From: Puccinellia tenuiflora | Lineage: Eukaryota; Streptophyta; Magnoliopsida; Poales; Poaceae | Direction of reading: 5' to 3' | Assembly (NCBI GenBank): GCA_012064385.1 | Contig: QRDG01000241.1 | Span: forward strand, 229,312 to 293,311 | Length of the DNA stretch: 64,000 nt | Shown: in pieces, positions 48,041-58,905 of the stretch | How positions within the stretch are numbered: the first letter of the stretch is position 1 | How the letters are laid out: every line of letters starts with the position of its first letter | The notes under the pieces: model-generated | Databases searched by the model: none | The model's input: the letters and a program-made list of their open reading frames with translations, nothing else | What the model was told of the DNA's origin: nothing | Program-made: the position numbers and the translations under genes

Positions 48041-48529
48041 AGCTGAAGGAGAAATTACCGGGTGTAACGTCTGATTTATTCTCATTTACTGTCGTTGATT
48101 TGATGGGGGCGTACGTTAGGGGTATGAAATTATTACGAACGTACTATGGGGCTAATTAAGCTATAGATCTGTACCATCCGGGGTGTATCGCTCAATAAAC
48201 TCGGAAGCGAATTGTTTTCCTGCCTTTTCCGTTTCCCGTCACTTTAATTACTCAGTTAGTCAGTTTTACCTATACCTTAATTATGCGATACGTAATGATT
48301 TATTTTCCTCCTCAAAAGCCTGGAATCGGGCACTTGATTGATCTGATGCAAAATTAGATGTGATAAGATTTGGTCGATCAGAACAAAATAGATGTGGCAT
48401 AGGCCGATGTGTGCTTCACGAGGCCGCTTCGACGACATCTTCCTAGACGGTCGGAGTTGTTAAAAAATGATGACAACGATGCTTATGGGAAACCTAGTGG
48501 CGACCTTTGTTTTTGGCGGCCGGTGTGTG
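48041..48529. other. Upstream region of the GASA gene
   Basis: No second gene seen; contains the presumed promoter and AT-rich spacer. Confidence 0.4.
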
Positions 48530-49274
48530 CAGGGGCGGAGGAAGGAGGGGGGGGGGGGGACCAGCAGGTGCCCTGGCCCCCCCTAACACCATTGATTTGT
48601 TGGTAATTTTTTTTGAACAGTGTATAATTTGAGATTTTTGTTTTAACCGCCCCCCCCCCCCCTAATTAGGGGTGTAAACGGATAGGATACTTTCCGCACC
48701 GAATCCTATTCCGAAACCGTTTTAAGCAATCCTTATCCGGTTTGAAGAAATCCGATGGATAAGGATATCCGATTCCGAATTTGACACCGGATACGGTATA
48801 GGATATGGTATGAAAAATAGCCCCGAATATGGATTATCCGATGATTTTAATCCGAATAATCTGATTTTCTACCGAAACGTCTAACCTAATAGAACATAAT
48901 TAGTAGTTAGTGAGTTGTAAATTTCATCCATTAAATAAAAACTCACTTACATAGTGATTGTTACGAATATGGAGTACAACTTTGTTAGGCTATTATCATA
49001 TTGAACTATTATTTTTGGTTGTATGGTTCGCCGATGTACTTATATGCGTACATATCCGATTTTTTTTTCTACCCGAATCCGCTCCGTTTCCGCCCCTGAA
49101 TCCGTGACATGATATATCCGACCCCGAATCCGCAACCGGTCATTATCCGCTCCGCACCGAATCCGATGAAAAAATATAATATAGGATATGGTAACGATAA
49201 AATTCGATCCGATCCGATCCATTTACATCCCTACCCCTAATCTCCAAAAATAAGGAATCCTGCCTCCGCCCCTG
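48530..49274. mobile_element. hAT-type non-autonomous element (outer), 745 bp with perfect TSD
   Basis: Starts CAGGGGCGGAGGAAGGAGGG and, read inward from the right, CAGGGGCGGAGGCAGGATTC. Perfect 8-bp duplications GGTGTGTG lie at 48,522-48,529 and 49,275-49,282. Most of its length is a second hAT element nested in it. Without that insert the outer element is only about 170 bp, a MITE-scale derivative. Confidence 0.93.
48667..49233. mobile_element. hAT-type non-autonomous element nested in the outer hAT, 567 bp
   Basis: Starts TAGGGGTGTAAACGGAT and, read inward from the right, TAGGGATGTAAATGGATCGG. Perfect 8-bp duplications CCCCTAAT lie at 48,659-48,666 and 49,234-49,241. The interior repeats ccgaat/ggatat motifs (for example ccgaatccgatg), common in this type. 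No coding sequence. Confidence 0.93.
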
Positions 49275-49507
49275 GGTGTGTGTAGTTTTTGTTGGTAGTC
49301 GGGGTGGTTGTCTGGGTCATCTCGTGACGCTCGTGTTCCATGACGTTCGACGAGGGTATTTGTTCTGGTTTTAGGTTGATTTCCCATTAATTAACCCTCG
49401 AACTCTTATTTATTACTGAAAATAGTAAGTCTTTTGCCTGGTTTTAAAGAAAAATGTAATCTGATGTCTGTTCGTCTCCAAAGTACCAAAAAACCGGCCA
49501 GTATGTT

Positions 49508-50593
49508 GAGTTGATAGCATAAAACTACTAGTTTTGAAAACTCAATTCCATTTTGGTACCAGTTTTGTTTTCAATCGCAAAAACCTACCAGAATTTTTTG
49601 AGCCTTTCGCAAAAAACCCTAAATCGGCTCTAAACTCGAATTGACACCGGTTCTTACAACCCGGTACCACCTGTCAGATGACGTGGCAAGCTTAGAGAGA
49701 ATTAACACCTAAACTGACAGTGGGCCCCACTTGTCAGTCCAGTAAAAAATAAAAAACTTCGAGAAAATAAAAAAATCAGAAAATGGGGAAATTTGAGAAA
49801 ATAAAAAACTAAAAATGGGGAAAAAATCCTCCGCAGGTGCGCCAGGGAGGCCGAGCTGTGGTCTTCTTCACCACGGCCCGACGGCCGGCGGCTCCTCCGG
49901 CGAGGCCAAGGACAGCCAGGCGGCACGCCACCCGAGGCAGTCCGCGCGGAGGTGGGCGCGGATGCGCGGGACGGCGGCCGGCGGCTGGGCGACGGCGGCC
50001 GAGCTGGCAAACGGGAGAGGGGGCGGCCACCGGACTTGGGAACGGGGGAGGCGGCGGCTGGGCGACGGCAACGGCGGCGGCGGCCTGGCTCGAGAGCGGT
50101 CACGGCAGCGGCGGCCTGGACGGGAGCGGCCTCGGCGGCGGCGGCCTGGCTCGGGAGCGTCCGGACCAGCGGCGCCTGGGCTCGGGAACGGCGGCGGCGC
50201 GGTCGCCAGAGAGCGGCCGGAACAGCGCAGAACGCCTCACACGGCGGCGGCCACGGGAGCAACAAGGCCGACGGCGACCGGAATTTTTCCTTTTTTCTTT
50301 TGTTTTTTGATAATTGTTTTCTCTTTTTTATATATTTTTCAGATTTTTTTTATTTTTTGTAGGACTGACAAGTGGGGCCCATTGTCAGTTTAGTTGTTAA
50401 TTTCTCCGAGCTTGCCACGTCAACCTGACTGGTGGCCCGCCTAGTCAGAAACGGTGTCAATTCGAGTTTAGAGCCGATTTAGAGTTTTTTGTGAAAGGCT
50501 AAAAAATTTCTGGTAGGTTTTTGCGATTGAAAACAAAACTAGTACCAAAGTGAAATTGAATCTTTAAAACTGGTAGTTTTATGCTATCAACTC
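49508..50593. mobile_element. Mutator-like element with long inverted repeats and GC-rich interior
   Basis: Long inverted arms of about 250 bp: gagttgatagcataaaacta at the left and its reverse complement at 50,574-50,593, continuing through aaaacctacca, ctctaaactcgaattgacac and cccacttgtcag. Nine-base flanks cagtatgtt (49,499-49,507) and gagtatgtc (50,594-50,602) agree at 7 of 9, consistent with an aged Mutator target duplication. The 460-bp interior (49,830-50,290) is very GC-rich and internally repetitive with long frames on both strands. No transposase, so it is a Pack-MULE-like candidate. Confidence 0.75.
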
Positions 50594-50602
50594 GAGTATG
50601 TC

Positions 50603-51535
50603 TGGCCATGTATATTCCTGTAGTACTACTCAGATCAATCAAGTATTTCACAATGGGATTGTCTGCGTTATGTCCTGCTCGTTTTTGTGCCCGTAGTAGC
50701 TTAATAAAAACTTACAGAGGTCCAGGAGTTCGTCACACCTTTTTCTTCTTTGCAGGGGATCGATCTCTGGGTTTGGTTGGCCTCTTGGACTAATGAACTC
50801 GTGATTGGGCACATGCCCATCTTCGAACGCTACAAAGGTCCAGGAGTTCGGCATAACACCCACCACGTGATACATAGCCGAGAAATCCTATTTGCGCCCC
50901 GTTACGGCGTGTGAGGCTCTTGAGCCGGGAAATCTGCATTAAAAAAATATCAGGTTTGAAAAAAAATTATATTTAAAAATGTTCAGATTTTGAAAATGTT
51001 CAATTTTAACAAAATGTTCGGATTTTAAAATTATTCATATTTAATTTTATCAGATTAAAAAACAGTTATAGAAAACAGCAAGAAATGGGCTGGAGGTAAT
51101 TGGGCCGAGTCGTTTTGTCACAAATAAAATCGAGCAGCGAACGGAAGTAATTGGACCGAGCCCATTCTAGTCTCCTTCGGGCGGCAGGGGCGACGCGCGC
51201 TGCAGAAGGCGACGTATAGGAGCGCCCTACATAGCCCCAAGCCAATATATATCCAGTTTGTTTAACTTAGCGTTGAAGTGAAAAACTGTTCTATACACCC
51301 ACATGAACATAATCATATATAAACAATACAATTTCATAATTTACAGCTTGATATTTAAAAGGAAAAAACAGAAGAAGAAAAAAGGCAAACACAATCCCCG
51401 AACAAATAAAGAACAAATGAAATAAGAACAATATGGTAACACAGTTGTATCATGCTCTAAAATGAATGAAAGAACAACTCGTCAGAGGTGTCGCCTTTGC
51501 TAGCCACCAGGTCTATGAACTAAGCGAAAGCGAAA
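50603..51535. other. Intergenic region
   Basis: A 75-codon minus-strand frame (50,875-50,648) has no recognised domain and no promoter; a small direct repeat (aggtccaggagttcg) lies at 50,714 and 50,836. No gene supported. Confidence 0.4.
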
Positions 51536-51745
51536 CTAGCAGCAGTGCGTTGGGGGGTTGGACCCCGACTGCTTGACGCCGCCGAGCATCTGCGTCACCA
51601 TCCCGATCGTCCCGCCCACCGTCCATCCTGCACCCTCCAACGGCCTCGCCGCCGCAGCGAGCTGGACGCCGGCGAAGATCTGCGTCAAGAACATGAGGAG
51701 CAACGCCACCTCCGCCACGCGCACCGTCGCCATCGCCATCGCCAT
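51536..51745 (-). CDS. Small secreted peptide, novel HCC-tail family, member 2 (69 aa)
   Basis: Single-exon product starting MAMAMATVRVAEVALLLMFL, a signal peptide with likely cleavage near residue 31 before ARPL. The mature part runs ARPLEGAGWTVGGTIGMV, then TQMLGGVKQSGSNPPTHCC. The core is changed (WTVGGTIG in place of WLENGIE) but the M-V-T-Q-M-L-G-G block and the T-H-C-C end are kept. The ATG follows an acaacaacagca leader suitable for plant translation. A TATA box with the GAGCTTGCC variant lies about 138 bp upstream, and an upstream block is shared with member 4. Function unknown; a secreted signal or defence peptide is inferred. Confidence 0.85.
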   Translation of the reverse strand: MAMAMATVRVAEVALLLMFLTQIFAGVQLAAAARPLEGAGWTVGGTIGMVTQMLGGVKQSGSNPPTHCC

Positions 51746-51868
51746 TGCTGTTGTTGTCGATCGTGTGCCTCACGAACGAGGGACGGAGGGAGATTTTTCT
51801 TTCGAATCTGAGGTCTGCAGTTCTCGCTCTGGTCAGTTAAGCCTGTGCAGATGTGAAGAAAGTATCCC

Positions 51869-51889
51869 ATGGCGAGCTTGCTTATATAG
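51869..51889 (-). promoter_or_regulatory. Core promoter of member 2
   Basis: On the minus strand ctatataagcaagctcgcca: TATA followed by a near copy of the GAGCTCGCC box, as in members 1, 3 and 4. Confidence 0.75.
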
Positions 51890-52047
51890 GTACAGATCGA
51901 CCGGGGTTCGGATCGAGTAAAACGTACTGTACTGCGTCGGTACGGCGTGTGCGCATGTAGTTTGATCCTAGCTAGGTTTCAAGTCCTGTGTTCTTTGTAC
52001 ATGGTCGCGCGCATGACCTTTGGCGCCAAGTTTTTGACATATTCAAC

Positions 52048-52270
52048 CACGAGGAACGAAGAATCTCGTACTTGCATTGACTCGTTAAAATTTCTCCTGG
52101 CAATGTTAGTTTTTGTCTCCCACGCGGGGGTTTTGGTCTGAATCGGTGGCCCGATCAATACGTGCACTTGAGTTTCTTGAACCGTTCTTCCTAGCTTGTT
52201 GGACTAGCTCTATTGTTTGCTCCTAGCCTGGTAGATCTTCACGGTCGGAAGTGTCTTCGAACTTGCAGTG
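52048..52270 (-). promoter_or_regulatory. Upstream module shared with members 3 and 4
   Basis: Contains gtctcccacgcgggggtttt then ggtctgaatcg, almost identical to 60,354-60,382 upstream of member 4. The flanking gaacg-agaat and actcgtt blocks are also shared. The ACGCGG core fits CAMTA-type sites. Binding is not shown. Confidence 0.65.
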
Positions 52271-53180
52271 AATGTGAGGGAATGCGTTGATTTTGAATTC
52301 TGAATTACATTCAAAGGTCAAACAAATAGAAAATGTGCAGTGGTCGATTCTTCAACCCCAAGGTCAAGACACGACGAGTTGTCTTGTCTTGGCAAATTTC
52401 GTGACGTACGGTCAGCCGGAACGATCTCACGCAACCACGAGTCCAAGAATCTATACCAAATTAAAATAAACGAGAGATTGAGTCGCCGCTAGCTGGGACC
52501 AAAGTACTACCCTGGAGTCGCCGGTCTTTTCCCAGGGCACTCCAACAGTATTTTGAAAATTTTGTAGGGTTCAGGTCTTGCGGCCATCCTTCCAGCCATC
52601 GATTCCTGCTGTCACTGTCAGGCCCATAGACGGGGCAGTGGGACACGACCGCACAGCTAGCTATTCAAGTTGGTTATTCTCAACAACAGAAAAAAAAATG
52701 CTATTCAAGTTGGTGTGTCGGTATTTAGCTAGGCATTACTGGTCGTGACGAAAGAAAGTTTTGAAAAACTTTTTTTTTTGCCTTACTGGTGCCTATGTAG
52801 TGAAGTTTCTATTAGAGCAATCAGGTATTTTTTTTAACAGAAATCCAAATTACATGAATAAATACACGTGAAAACTACAAACAAACCAGAGCAGAAGATG
52901 GATGTTGGAAATTTTTGCAGATGAGACCCTAATGGATAGAAAAATATTAGACGATCATGAACAGCGGTGTTTATGTCTTCGTGATTATAAATATTGCTTA
53001 CATCATGAATTTTACTTATTGGAATTATCTGTTGCTCGCAACTTAATATCGATGGGTGACATGCTGGATAGCGATCCCTAGGTGGACTTTTTAGACAAAG
53101 ATGCAGTTGGACACAATGGTCTTTGTTATTTGTTGTGCTACATGAATATTACCATGAACTCTTTGGTTTGGCTAGATTAA
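52271..53180. other. Unassigned intergenic sequence
   Basis: No gene or clear repeat supported. Confidence 0.35.
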
Positions 53181-54085
53181 GGATGTGTTCGGTTCTGAAA
53201 CCGGAGGGGACGGGACGGAATGGTTCCATTCCGAGGTCACGGGACGGTTCCGACCCCGTGTTCGGTTCGGATAAAATCGAGGAACGGAATGGTTCCGTTT
53301 TTTTTTCGGTTGGGGGAATTCGGAGCGGAACGGAATAGCCATAATTATACTTAAACTTTGCCTTTTGTCTCAAAATTGTAATAAACGGGCTATTTTGGCA
53401 CAAATTAGAGGCAAATTGGAAAGAACAGAGTCAAAAAATCCTCAAATCGGAGAGCTTGCGCGCGCCGCCGCCGCCTGCGTGCGCAACGACGAGCTTGGCC
53501 ACATCCCCCGCGCATGCTTGGCCGCCCCGCCGCTGCCCCGCGAGTGCTCGGTCGCGTCCCCCGCGCGTGCTGGCCGCCGCCGCCGCCGGGCGCGTGCTTG
53601 GCCGCCGCCGCGTGTGCTGGCTGCCGCCGCCGGCGGGCGCGTGCTTGGCCGCCGCCGCGTGTGCTGGCTGCCGCCGCCGCTGCCCCGCGAGTGCTCAGCC
53701 GCGTCCCCCGCGCGTGCTGGCCACTGCCGCCGCGTGTGCTGGCTGCCGTCGCCGCCGGGCGCGTGCTTGGCCGCCGCCGCGTGTGCTGGCTGCCGCCGCC
53801 GCCGGGCGCGTGCTTGGCCGCCGCCGCCGCACGTGCTGACCGTTCCCGTCGGTCGGTGATTTGTCGCGAGCTGGACGTGCTTAGCGAGAGTTGACGCTAT
53901 CATTAGCGAACCGTTCCTCGCGATCCGGCCGATTCGGCCGGACGAGGCCGTTCCGCATTTGGGACGAATATTCCATTTCGAGGAACCGCTTCGTTCCGTT
54001 CCTTCGTCCAACCGAACACTGGAATGCCTCCTAGGTGCGGAACCGTCCCGTTCCATTCCTCCAAATTCCAGAACCGAACACACCC
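53181..54085. mobile_element. Tourist/PIF-Harbinger-like non-autonomous element, 905 bp
   Basis: Left tip GGATGTGTTCGGTTCTGAAA and right tip, read inward, GGGTGTGTTCGGTTCTGGAA, flanked by TAA on both sides (53,178-53,180 and 54,086-54,088), the target triplet of this superfamily. The arms hold further inverted blocks (gaacggaatgg/ccattcc). The middle is an unusual GC-rich minisatellite rather than transposase. Confidence 0.88.
53520..53840. repeat. GC-rich minisatellite inside the Tourist-like element
   Basis: The unit gcgcgtgcttggccgccgcc with gcgtgtgctggctgccgccg recurs about every 51 bp, and a longer block beginning gctgccccgcgagtgctc recurs at about 150 bp. Frames on both strands are open but give only A/C/R/P-rich strings. 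Confidence 0.85.
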
Positions 54086-54088
54086 TAA

Positions 54089-54609
54089 GTTTGTGTCATA
54101 ATCTTATCAATTGCCTAGCTGTAATTTGTTTATCCATCATAAGTATTTTATTTTATAGAGATACACCACTAGTGAACTCATGGCCCCCGATCCATCTTTT
54201 TTCCATTGATTACAACACTTTTCACTTGCTTCTCATAATCACTTGCTCGCTGGTCCGTTTACATATTTCATCCACTTCACCATACGTTTTAACCGCTTTG
54301 TTTTCAGCAGACCGGAAAGATTGACAACCTTCCTGCCATTAGGGGCAAAGTAATTGTTTGAGTGTGCTCAGGTCCATGTTCGTCGACGGTCAAGCGCCGG
54401 AGATCGTTGACAGGTACCTCGTTGTTGATTTCAATGTCCTACTGGTTCGATTAAATCTTGGTTCTTCACTGAGGGGAAAATGCTACTTGCTACGTCTGAA
54501 ACCTTCGCTTAGGGTACCACCAACGCTACCATCAACTAAACCATCAAGCAGCTTTCTGACGCCGTTACCGGGGAGCGCACTAAAGATACATAAAAAGATT
54601 AGTCCCCTC
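54089..54609. other. Unassigned intergenic sequence
   Basis: No gene supported. Short frames lack domains. Confidence 0.35.
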
Positions 54610-54915
54610 CAACTCTACCGTCACTAATCACCCCACCATCAATTAGATGGGGCACCACCCCCTATACGTGGCCAGTGGCACTCGCTGCATCCAGGATGGT
54701 TGTAACTGCATCAGCTATGAAGTTAAAAAGTATGGGGGAGCTCGGCTCACTTTGCCTTACTCCCTGCTTATTCCTTAAAAAGGATCCTACCTCTCCATTC
54801 ATGGAGATTGCAGTGTGACCACCCGTCACGAGCTACATCACGCGATGGAAAAAACCTGAGTGGAAACCCTTTTTGGTCAGCACTTCCCGAAGGAAGTGCC
54901 AGCTAACCCGAGAAC
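54610..54915 (-). pseudogene. LINE reverse transcriptase fragment
   Basis: The minus strand reads GGHTAISMNGEVGSFLRNKQ, GVRQSEPSSPILFNFIADAV and GVVPHLIDGG, a piece of plant LINE reverse transcriptase from the R-Q-G-D-P-L-S-P-like block to just before the YADD motif. There are stops and substitutions (S-E-P-S-S-P in place of G-D-P-L-S-P). Both ends are missing. Confidence 0.8.
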
Positions 54916-55249
54916 GGTCTACTCTCACGACCCACGAGCAGGGACGAACATGCGGTGTTGTTTACTTGATCTCCGTCTACCAGCCTCATCTATCTCCCAC
55001 CACCGCGTCCAGATCCAGCTTCCCTCCGCGTGCTCTCTCCTTGTACCCCATTGTCCGACTCGGTTCTCAGTCTCCTCTCCGAGTTCCTACCCAACAATTG
55101 CGCCGCCTCCCGCCAGCTCACCTCCTCCAGCTGGTCCGTGTCTAGGACCTAGCCTAGAATCATGTGTTCGCCATTGTCGGTGCTCGTAGTCCTTGCATCC
55201 GCCACTCCTCCGTCATGGGTGGCCCCGGGTAAGCTCGAGAGGCACCTCC
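54916..55249. other. Unassigned sequence between the LINE fragment and the CACTA element
   Basis: Frames of up to 109 codons have no recognisable domain. Confidence 0.35.
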
Positions 55250-56120
55250 CACTACACCACGGACCAAACATAAGGGCAGAGAGCTGCCGGCAAAAATCGA
55301 CTTAAGAGGGCAATGTATCTGCCAGTGAAAGTAGCCTGCCGGCACATCTGGGCTGGGTAGCGAAATTTCTGGCGCGTGGTTGATAACCAGTGAAAGTAAC
55401 TGCAACATTGCACTTGTTTCTTGAGCTACATGTTCACAGTTAAGAGTTTGCACATATTGTTTTGGGGGCAGATGCTTAGTGACTGATCTCATCTCATTTT
55501 CTCTTCTTCAGGTTAATTAAAACACTACAAGAGATTGATCAGCCACCGCAAGAAATAGTAGGATGCTCCATAGAGTTTGATGAATGCATCGCCACTGACA
55601 TATTTGTGCACAATCATTGTCTTAGAAACATACCTATGCACTATATTGTATTGTTTTGTGTGGTATGGTCTTGTGTAACCGAATAAACCCATTCATTTTG
55701 AATGTGTGACTTGTGGATGCAATGTTTATGAAGAAAATTTGACTTGTCGATGCATTTATATGGTCATGTTCATTTCTGTAGCTCAATCAAAGTTTGAATG
55801 AATTGATCTGCTTTTGAATCTGATTCCTGTCAAAACTACCTGCTGGCAACAGAAATACACTGCCAGCGAAAGTATCCAAATTGCCGGTAAAAACCTCCAG
55901 TGGCCTGCCGGGTGACAGTTTGGCCTGCCGGCAAAGATCTTAAAACCAGGGCAGGCTAACTGCCGGCAAAGATATAACTGCCGGCAAAGACTTTTGCCGG
56001 CAGGGTTTATAGCGGGCAGGCCGGCCTGCCGGCACAAATCTTTGCCGGCAGTTGCATTGCCCTGTTAAGAGCCTTTTGCCGGCAGTGGTTGTGCCCTTAG
56101 GCTTGGTCCGTGGTGTAGTG
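55250..56120. mobile_element. Short CACTA-type element (871 bp)
   Basis: Left tip CACTACACCACGGACCAAAC and right tip, read inward, CACTACACCACGGACCAAGC, a 28-bp near-perfect inverted repeat. TCC flanks both sides (55,247-55,249 and 56,121-56,123). Subterminal TGCCGGCA units are dense at both ends (55,290-55,350 and 55,840-56,090). No coding sequence, so it depends on a transposase supplied elsewhere. Its subterminal motif differs from that of the CACTA at 42,658, so it belongs to another family. Confidence 0.95.
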
Positions 56121-56123
56121 TCC

Positions 56124-56575
56124 GGCATGTGCCCTAATGCTCCCGCCTCGCAAGTTTGTGTACCCAGTGTAAGTAGCTCACCTTTTAAGTTTTAACCACA
56201 CTTTCTATAGTAGCCTAGTGGGTCGGATTCCGAATTTAAACCGACGAATGTGTAGAACTCAAAATGTGCACATACACTAAGAACATGCGAGGGCTTGTGT
56301 TCAAACAATTTATTCGAGTCAAATATATATCGAACCATATCCCCATTGCCATATTCACACTTTGATAGCTGAAACTAAAGAAGAAAACTAAACGATACAT
56401 CCCAAAATCTGACAGAAACCAAATAATTAAAGAGCATAACAGTCAGGTGCCCTTCTTCTACGTTGCTCCATCGAAGTGAACAATTCAGCAGAAGTGTTGG
56501 TCCCTTTGACTGAATATATACAGAAGTAACTTATGCATGCATGCACATTCATATTCAGTAGTGAACATATGCACG
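56124..56575. other. Intergenic sequence downstream of member 3
   Basis: No feature supported beyond a possible 3' UTR of the pseudogene. Confidence 0.35.
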
Positions 56576-56777
56576 TCAGGGGAAGTGCGTTTTGCCGTTG
56601 GACTGTGACTGCTTGGCGCTGCCGAGCATCTCCGCCACCATCTCGATCCCGTTATCCATCCACCACCCACTAATCCCCATGCAACGGCCTCGCCGCGCCG
56701 GCGAGCACGCTGAAGATCTGCACCGCCAGCAGGAGCAGCACCACCACCTTCGCCATGTTAGCCGCCGCCGTGGCCAT
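56576..56777 (-). pseudogene. Small secreted peptide family, member 3, frameshifted
   Basis: The ATG at 56,777 opens MATAAANMAKVVVLLLLAVQ and continues IFSVLAGAARPLHGD, then meets a TAG. In the next frame the family core resumes as WWMDNGIEMVAEMLGSAKQ and ends SQSNGKTHFP. A small indel near 56,680 therefore broke the gene, and the usual C-terminal Cys-Cys has become Phe-Pro. It is closest to member 4 and keeps the same promoter (TATA plus GAGCTCACC at about 56,910-56,929). It may still be transcribed, but as a truncated signal-peptide product. Confidence 0.85.
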
Positions 56778-56908
56778 GATCGTCCCGACCTGAATATCTT
56801 ACGATCTCTCCACACGCCAGACGGGTTCAGCTGAGAAGAGAGAGAGAGAGCTTCCTCCCGAGCTTCAAGTGTGCTTTAGGCTGCAGCTAGTTTGGAGAAA
56901 GCTTGCCA

Positions 56909-56929
56909 CGGGGTGAGCTCGTTTATATA
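56909..56929 (-). promoter_or_regulatory. Core promoter of pseudogene member 3
   Basis: Minus strand ctatataaacgagctcaccc, matching member 4's ttatataaacgagctcgcca. It is about 140 bp upstream of the ATG. Confidence 0.7.
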
Positions 56930-57004
56930 GAGGCGGACACAAACTGAATCCGTGCCTCGGCTGGGCTGACTGTAAGTCTGCACACTGTTTTTCCTGGCGT
57001 GTTG

Positions 57005-57460
57005 CGAACGTGAAGAACGGAGAATTCGTGCAAGACTAGTTCAAGTTCTCTGTGTTTAAATTTCTACCGCATCGCGCTTTCGGTCTCCCACCGCGCTTTC
57101 GTTCAAGTTCAAGAATGGGGAATTCGTGCAAGGCTCAGGTTCGGAATCACTGCTTCAGTTTGCATTGGGAGAAATTAGGAGCTCGCGCGGTTGAAGTCGT
57201 CTGTCGATCAAGTATACTTGAACCGTTCGTGTTCTTGGAATTGTAGTAGGCTATAGTGTCAAAGTATACGTCCGTAGAGACGGAGGAAGTGTCGAGGAAA
57301 CCTGTATTAACGTAAGCGAATCACAGAATCCCTGCTTCAGGTCAACCAAAAGAATACGAATATTACTTGCTCACCTAGGATGTGAATTCGTAGGCTGCAA
57401 CGTGATTCGTTCATGGGTCGTGGTCGTGGAACGGAGGAAGCTGTGAAGGTGCATACAATA
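57005..57460 (-). promoter_or_regulatory. Upstream region homologous to that of member 4
   Basis: Blocks shared in the same order with 60,285-60,690: gtgaagaacggagaatt, gtgcaagact-gttcaagtt, ggtctccca, cttgaac, cttcaggtca and ggtcgtg-aa-ggagga. This shows that members 3 and 4 were duplicated together with at least 600 bp of upstream DNA. Confidence 0.75.
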
Positions 57461-57519
57461 TCTAGTGGATGAAACTAATGGAGGGCATACCTAGCAGGCG
57501 CCTGAAATGGTCTATAAAT

Positions 57520-58905
57520 TACACACAAAACTTAATTGGGGTGATATTAAAGATAGATTTCGAAATGACATATGATAAATTTTAATGATCTTTTCTTCAG
57601 CAAATTCTGGGAATGAAAGATTTTTTCTATGGAATGGCGTGTTTAATTCATAATTTGGTAACTGGAAGTAGTGTGGCCATCAAGTCAAGGATGACGTTGA
57701 CAAATACTTACAAATAAAAAATATTTTAGACAAGGTGACCCATTATTGCCTATGATATTTAACATAGTCGCTGATACGTTGGTTGTCATAATCGAACGTG
57801 AAAAAAAAAACGATGACCAAATTGAGGGGTAGTTTCGCATCTTGTTGATGGTGGTGATACTATCATTTAATACGTTGATAACATGATTCTATTTATGAAA
57901 GTTGATCTAGAAAAGGTTAGCAATCTGGAAATAATTTTATCAACATTCGAGCAACAACTTCGGGTCACAAATAAATTTCCACAAAAACAATTTGTTCTGT
58001 TTTAGAGAAGCACGAGACGAGGCTGCTATATATACTGAATTATTTGGTTGCGAGTAAGGAAAATTTCTCATTAGTTATTTGGGTATTCCGATTCACTACC
58101 GGCGACTCGCAAATGTTGAATGAAACCATATTAAGGAGAGCTTCAAAAGAGACTAAGCAGCTAGAAAGGAAGATTACTATCTCTAATTGGAAAATTAGTT
58201 CTCACAAATGCGATACTAAGTAATATTGTATTGTATATTATTTGTTTCTTTGGTTACCCAAAAGAGTCTTCACAGATTGGACTATTTCCGATCAAGATTT
58301 TTTTGGCAAGAGGATAATTAAAAAAAATGTCGTCTTGACAAATGGGATGTAGTTTGCTGATCTAACAATTTAGGGGGGGGGGGGGGGGGGGGGGGTAGGA
58401 ATTCATGACTTTCAAAATAACAACATATCCCTACTAGGTAAATGGGTTTTTAAATTGCTTACCAAGGAGGGGACATGGCAAATTCTTCTAAAAAGAAAAT
58501 ATGCATGCTCAAAAGCATTGTCCCAATTTTATTGGATAACTCGTGACCCTGATTTTTGTGCTAATGTAATGGCTAGAAATGACCAAATCTTCTGGTTTGT
58601 ATCATTCGTAATTAAGGATGTTTCAAAAATTAAATTTTGAAAGGATAAGTGGTTGGGAAATGCCACTCTCTGGAAATAATATCGAGCTCTGTATAACATT
58701 TGGTCGTCACAAGAATGATACTATCACTACGGTTTTGGAGTCTTCTCCACCAAATGTAACAATATTTAATCAACCCTATACTAGGTCATGGATTTCTCTA
58801 CTATAGCTGTTGGCAATTATCCAACTGTCGCAAGGGTCTAATGAATTTCGTTGAAATCTCCACCGGAATGGTAAATTTTCAGTGAATTCTATATACTAGC
58901 AAGTT
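57520..58905 (+). mobile_element. Decayed LINE fragment, plus strand
   Basis: The sequence reads through broken frames as VILKIDFEMTYDK, then RQGDPLLPMIFNIVADTLVV, a mutated catalytic box YVDNMILFM in place of YADD, FLISYLGIPIHYRRL and NNNISLLGKWVFKLLTKEGT-like text. A 23-base G run (58,373-58,395) interrupts the GGLGIHD block. Neither end is intact and no target duplication is seen. Confidence 0.85.

Noticed and set aside
50648..50875. 75-codon frame MYHVVGVMPNSWTFVAFEDG...
   Set aside because: No homology recognised, no TATA box at a sensible distance and it overlaps a local direct repeat.
53365..54083. Cysteine/alanine-rich frames of 126-213 codons
   Set aside because: Generated by the 51-bp minisatellite in a Tourist-like element; not a cysteine-rich peptide gene.
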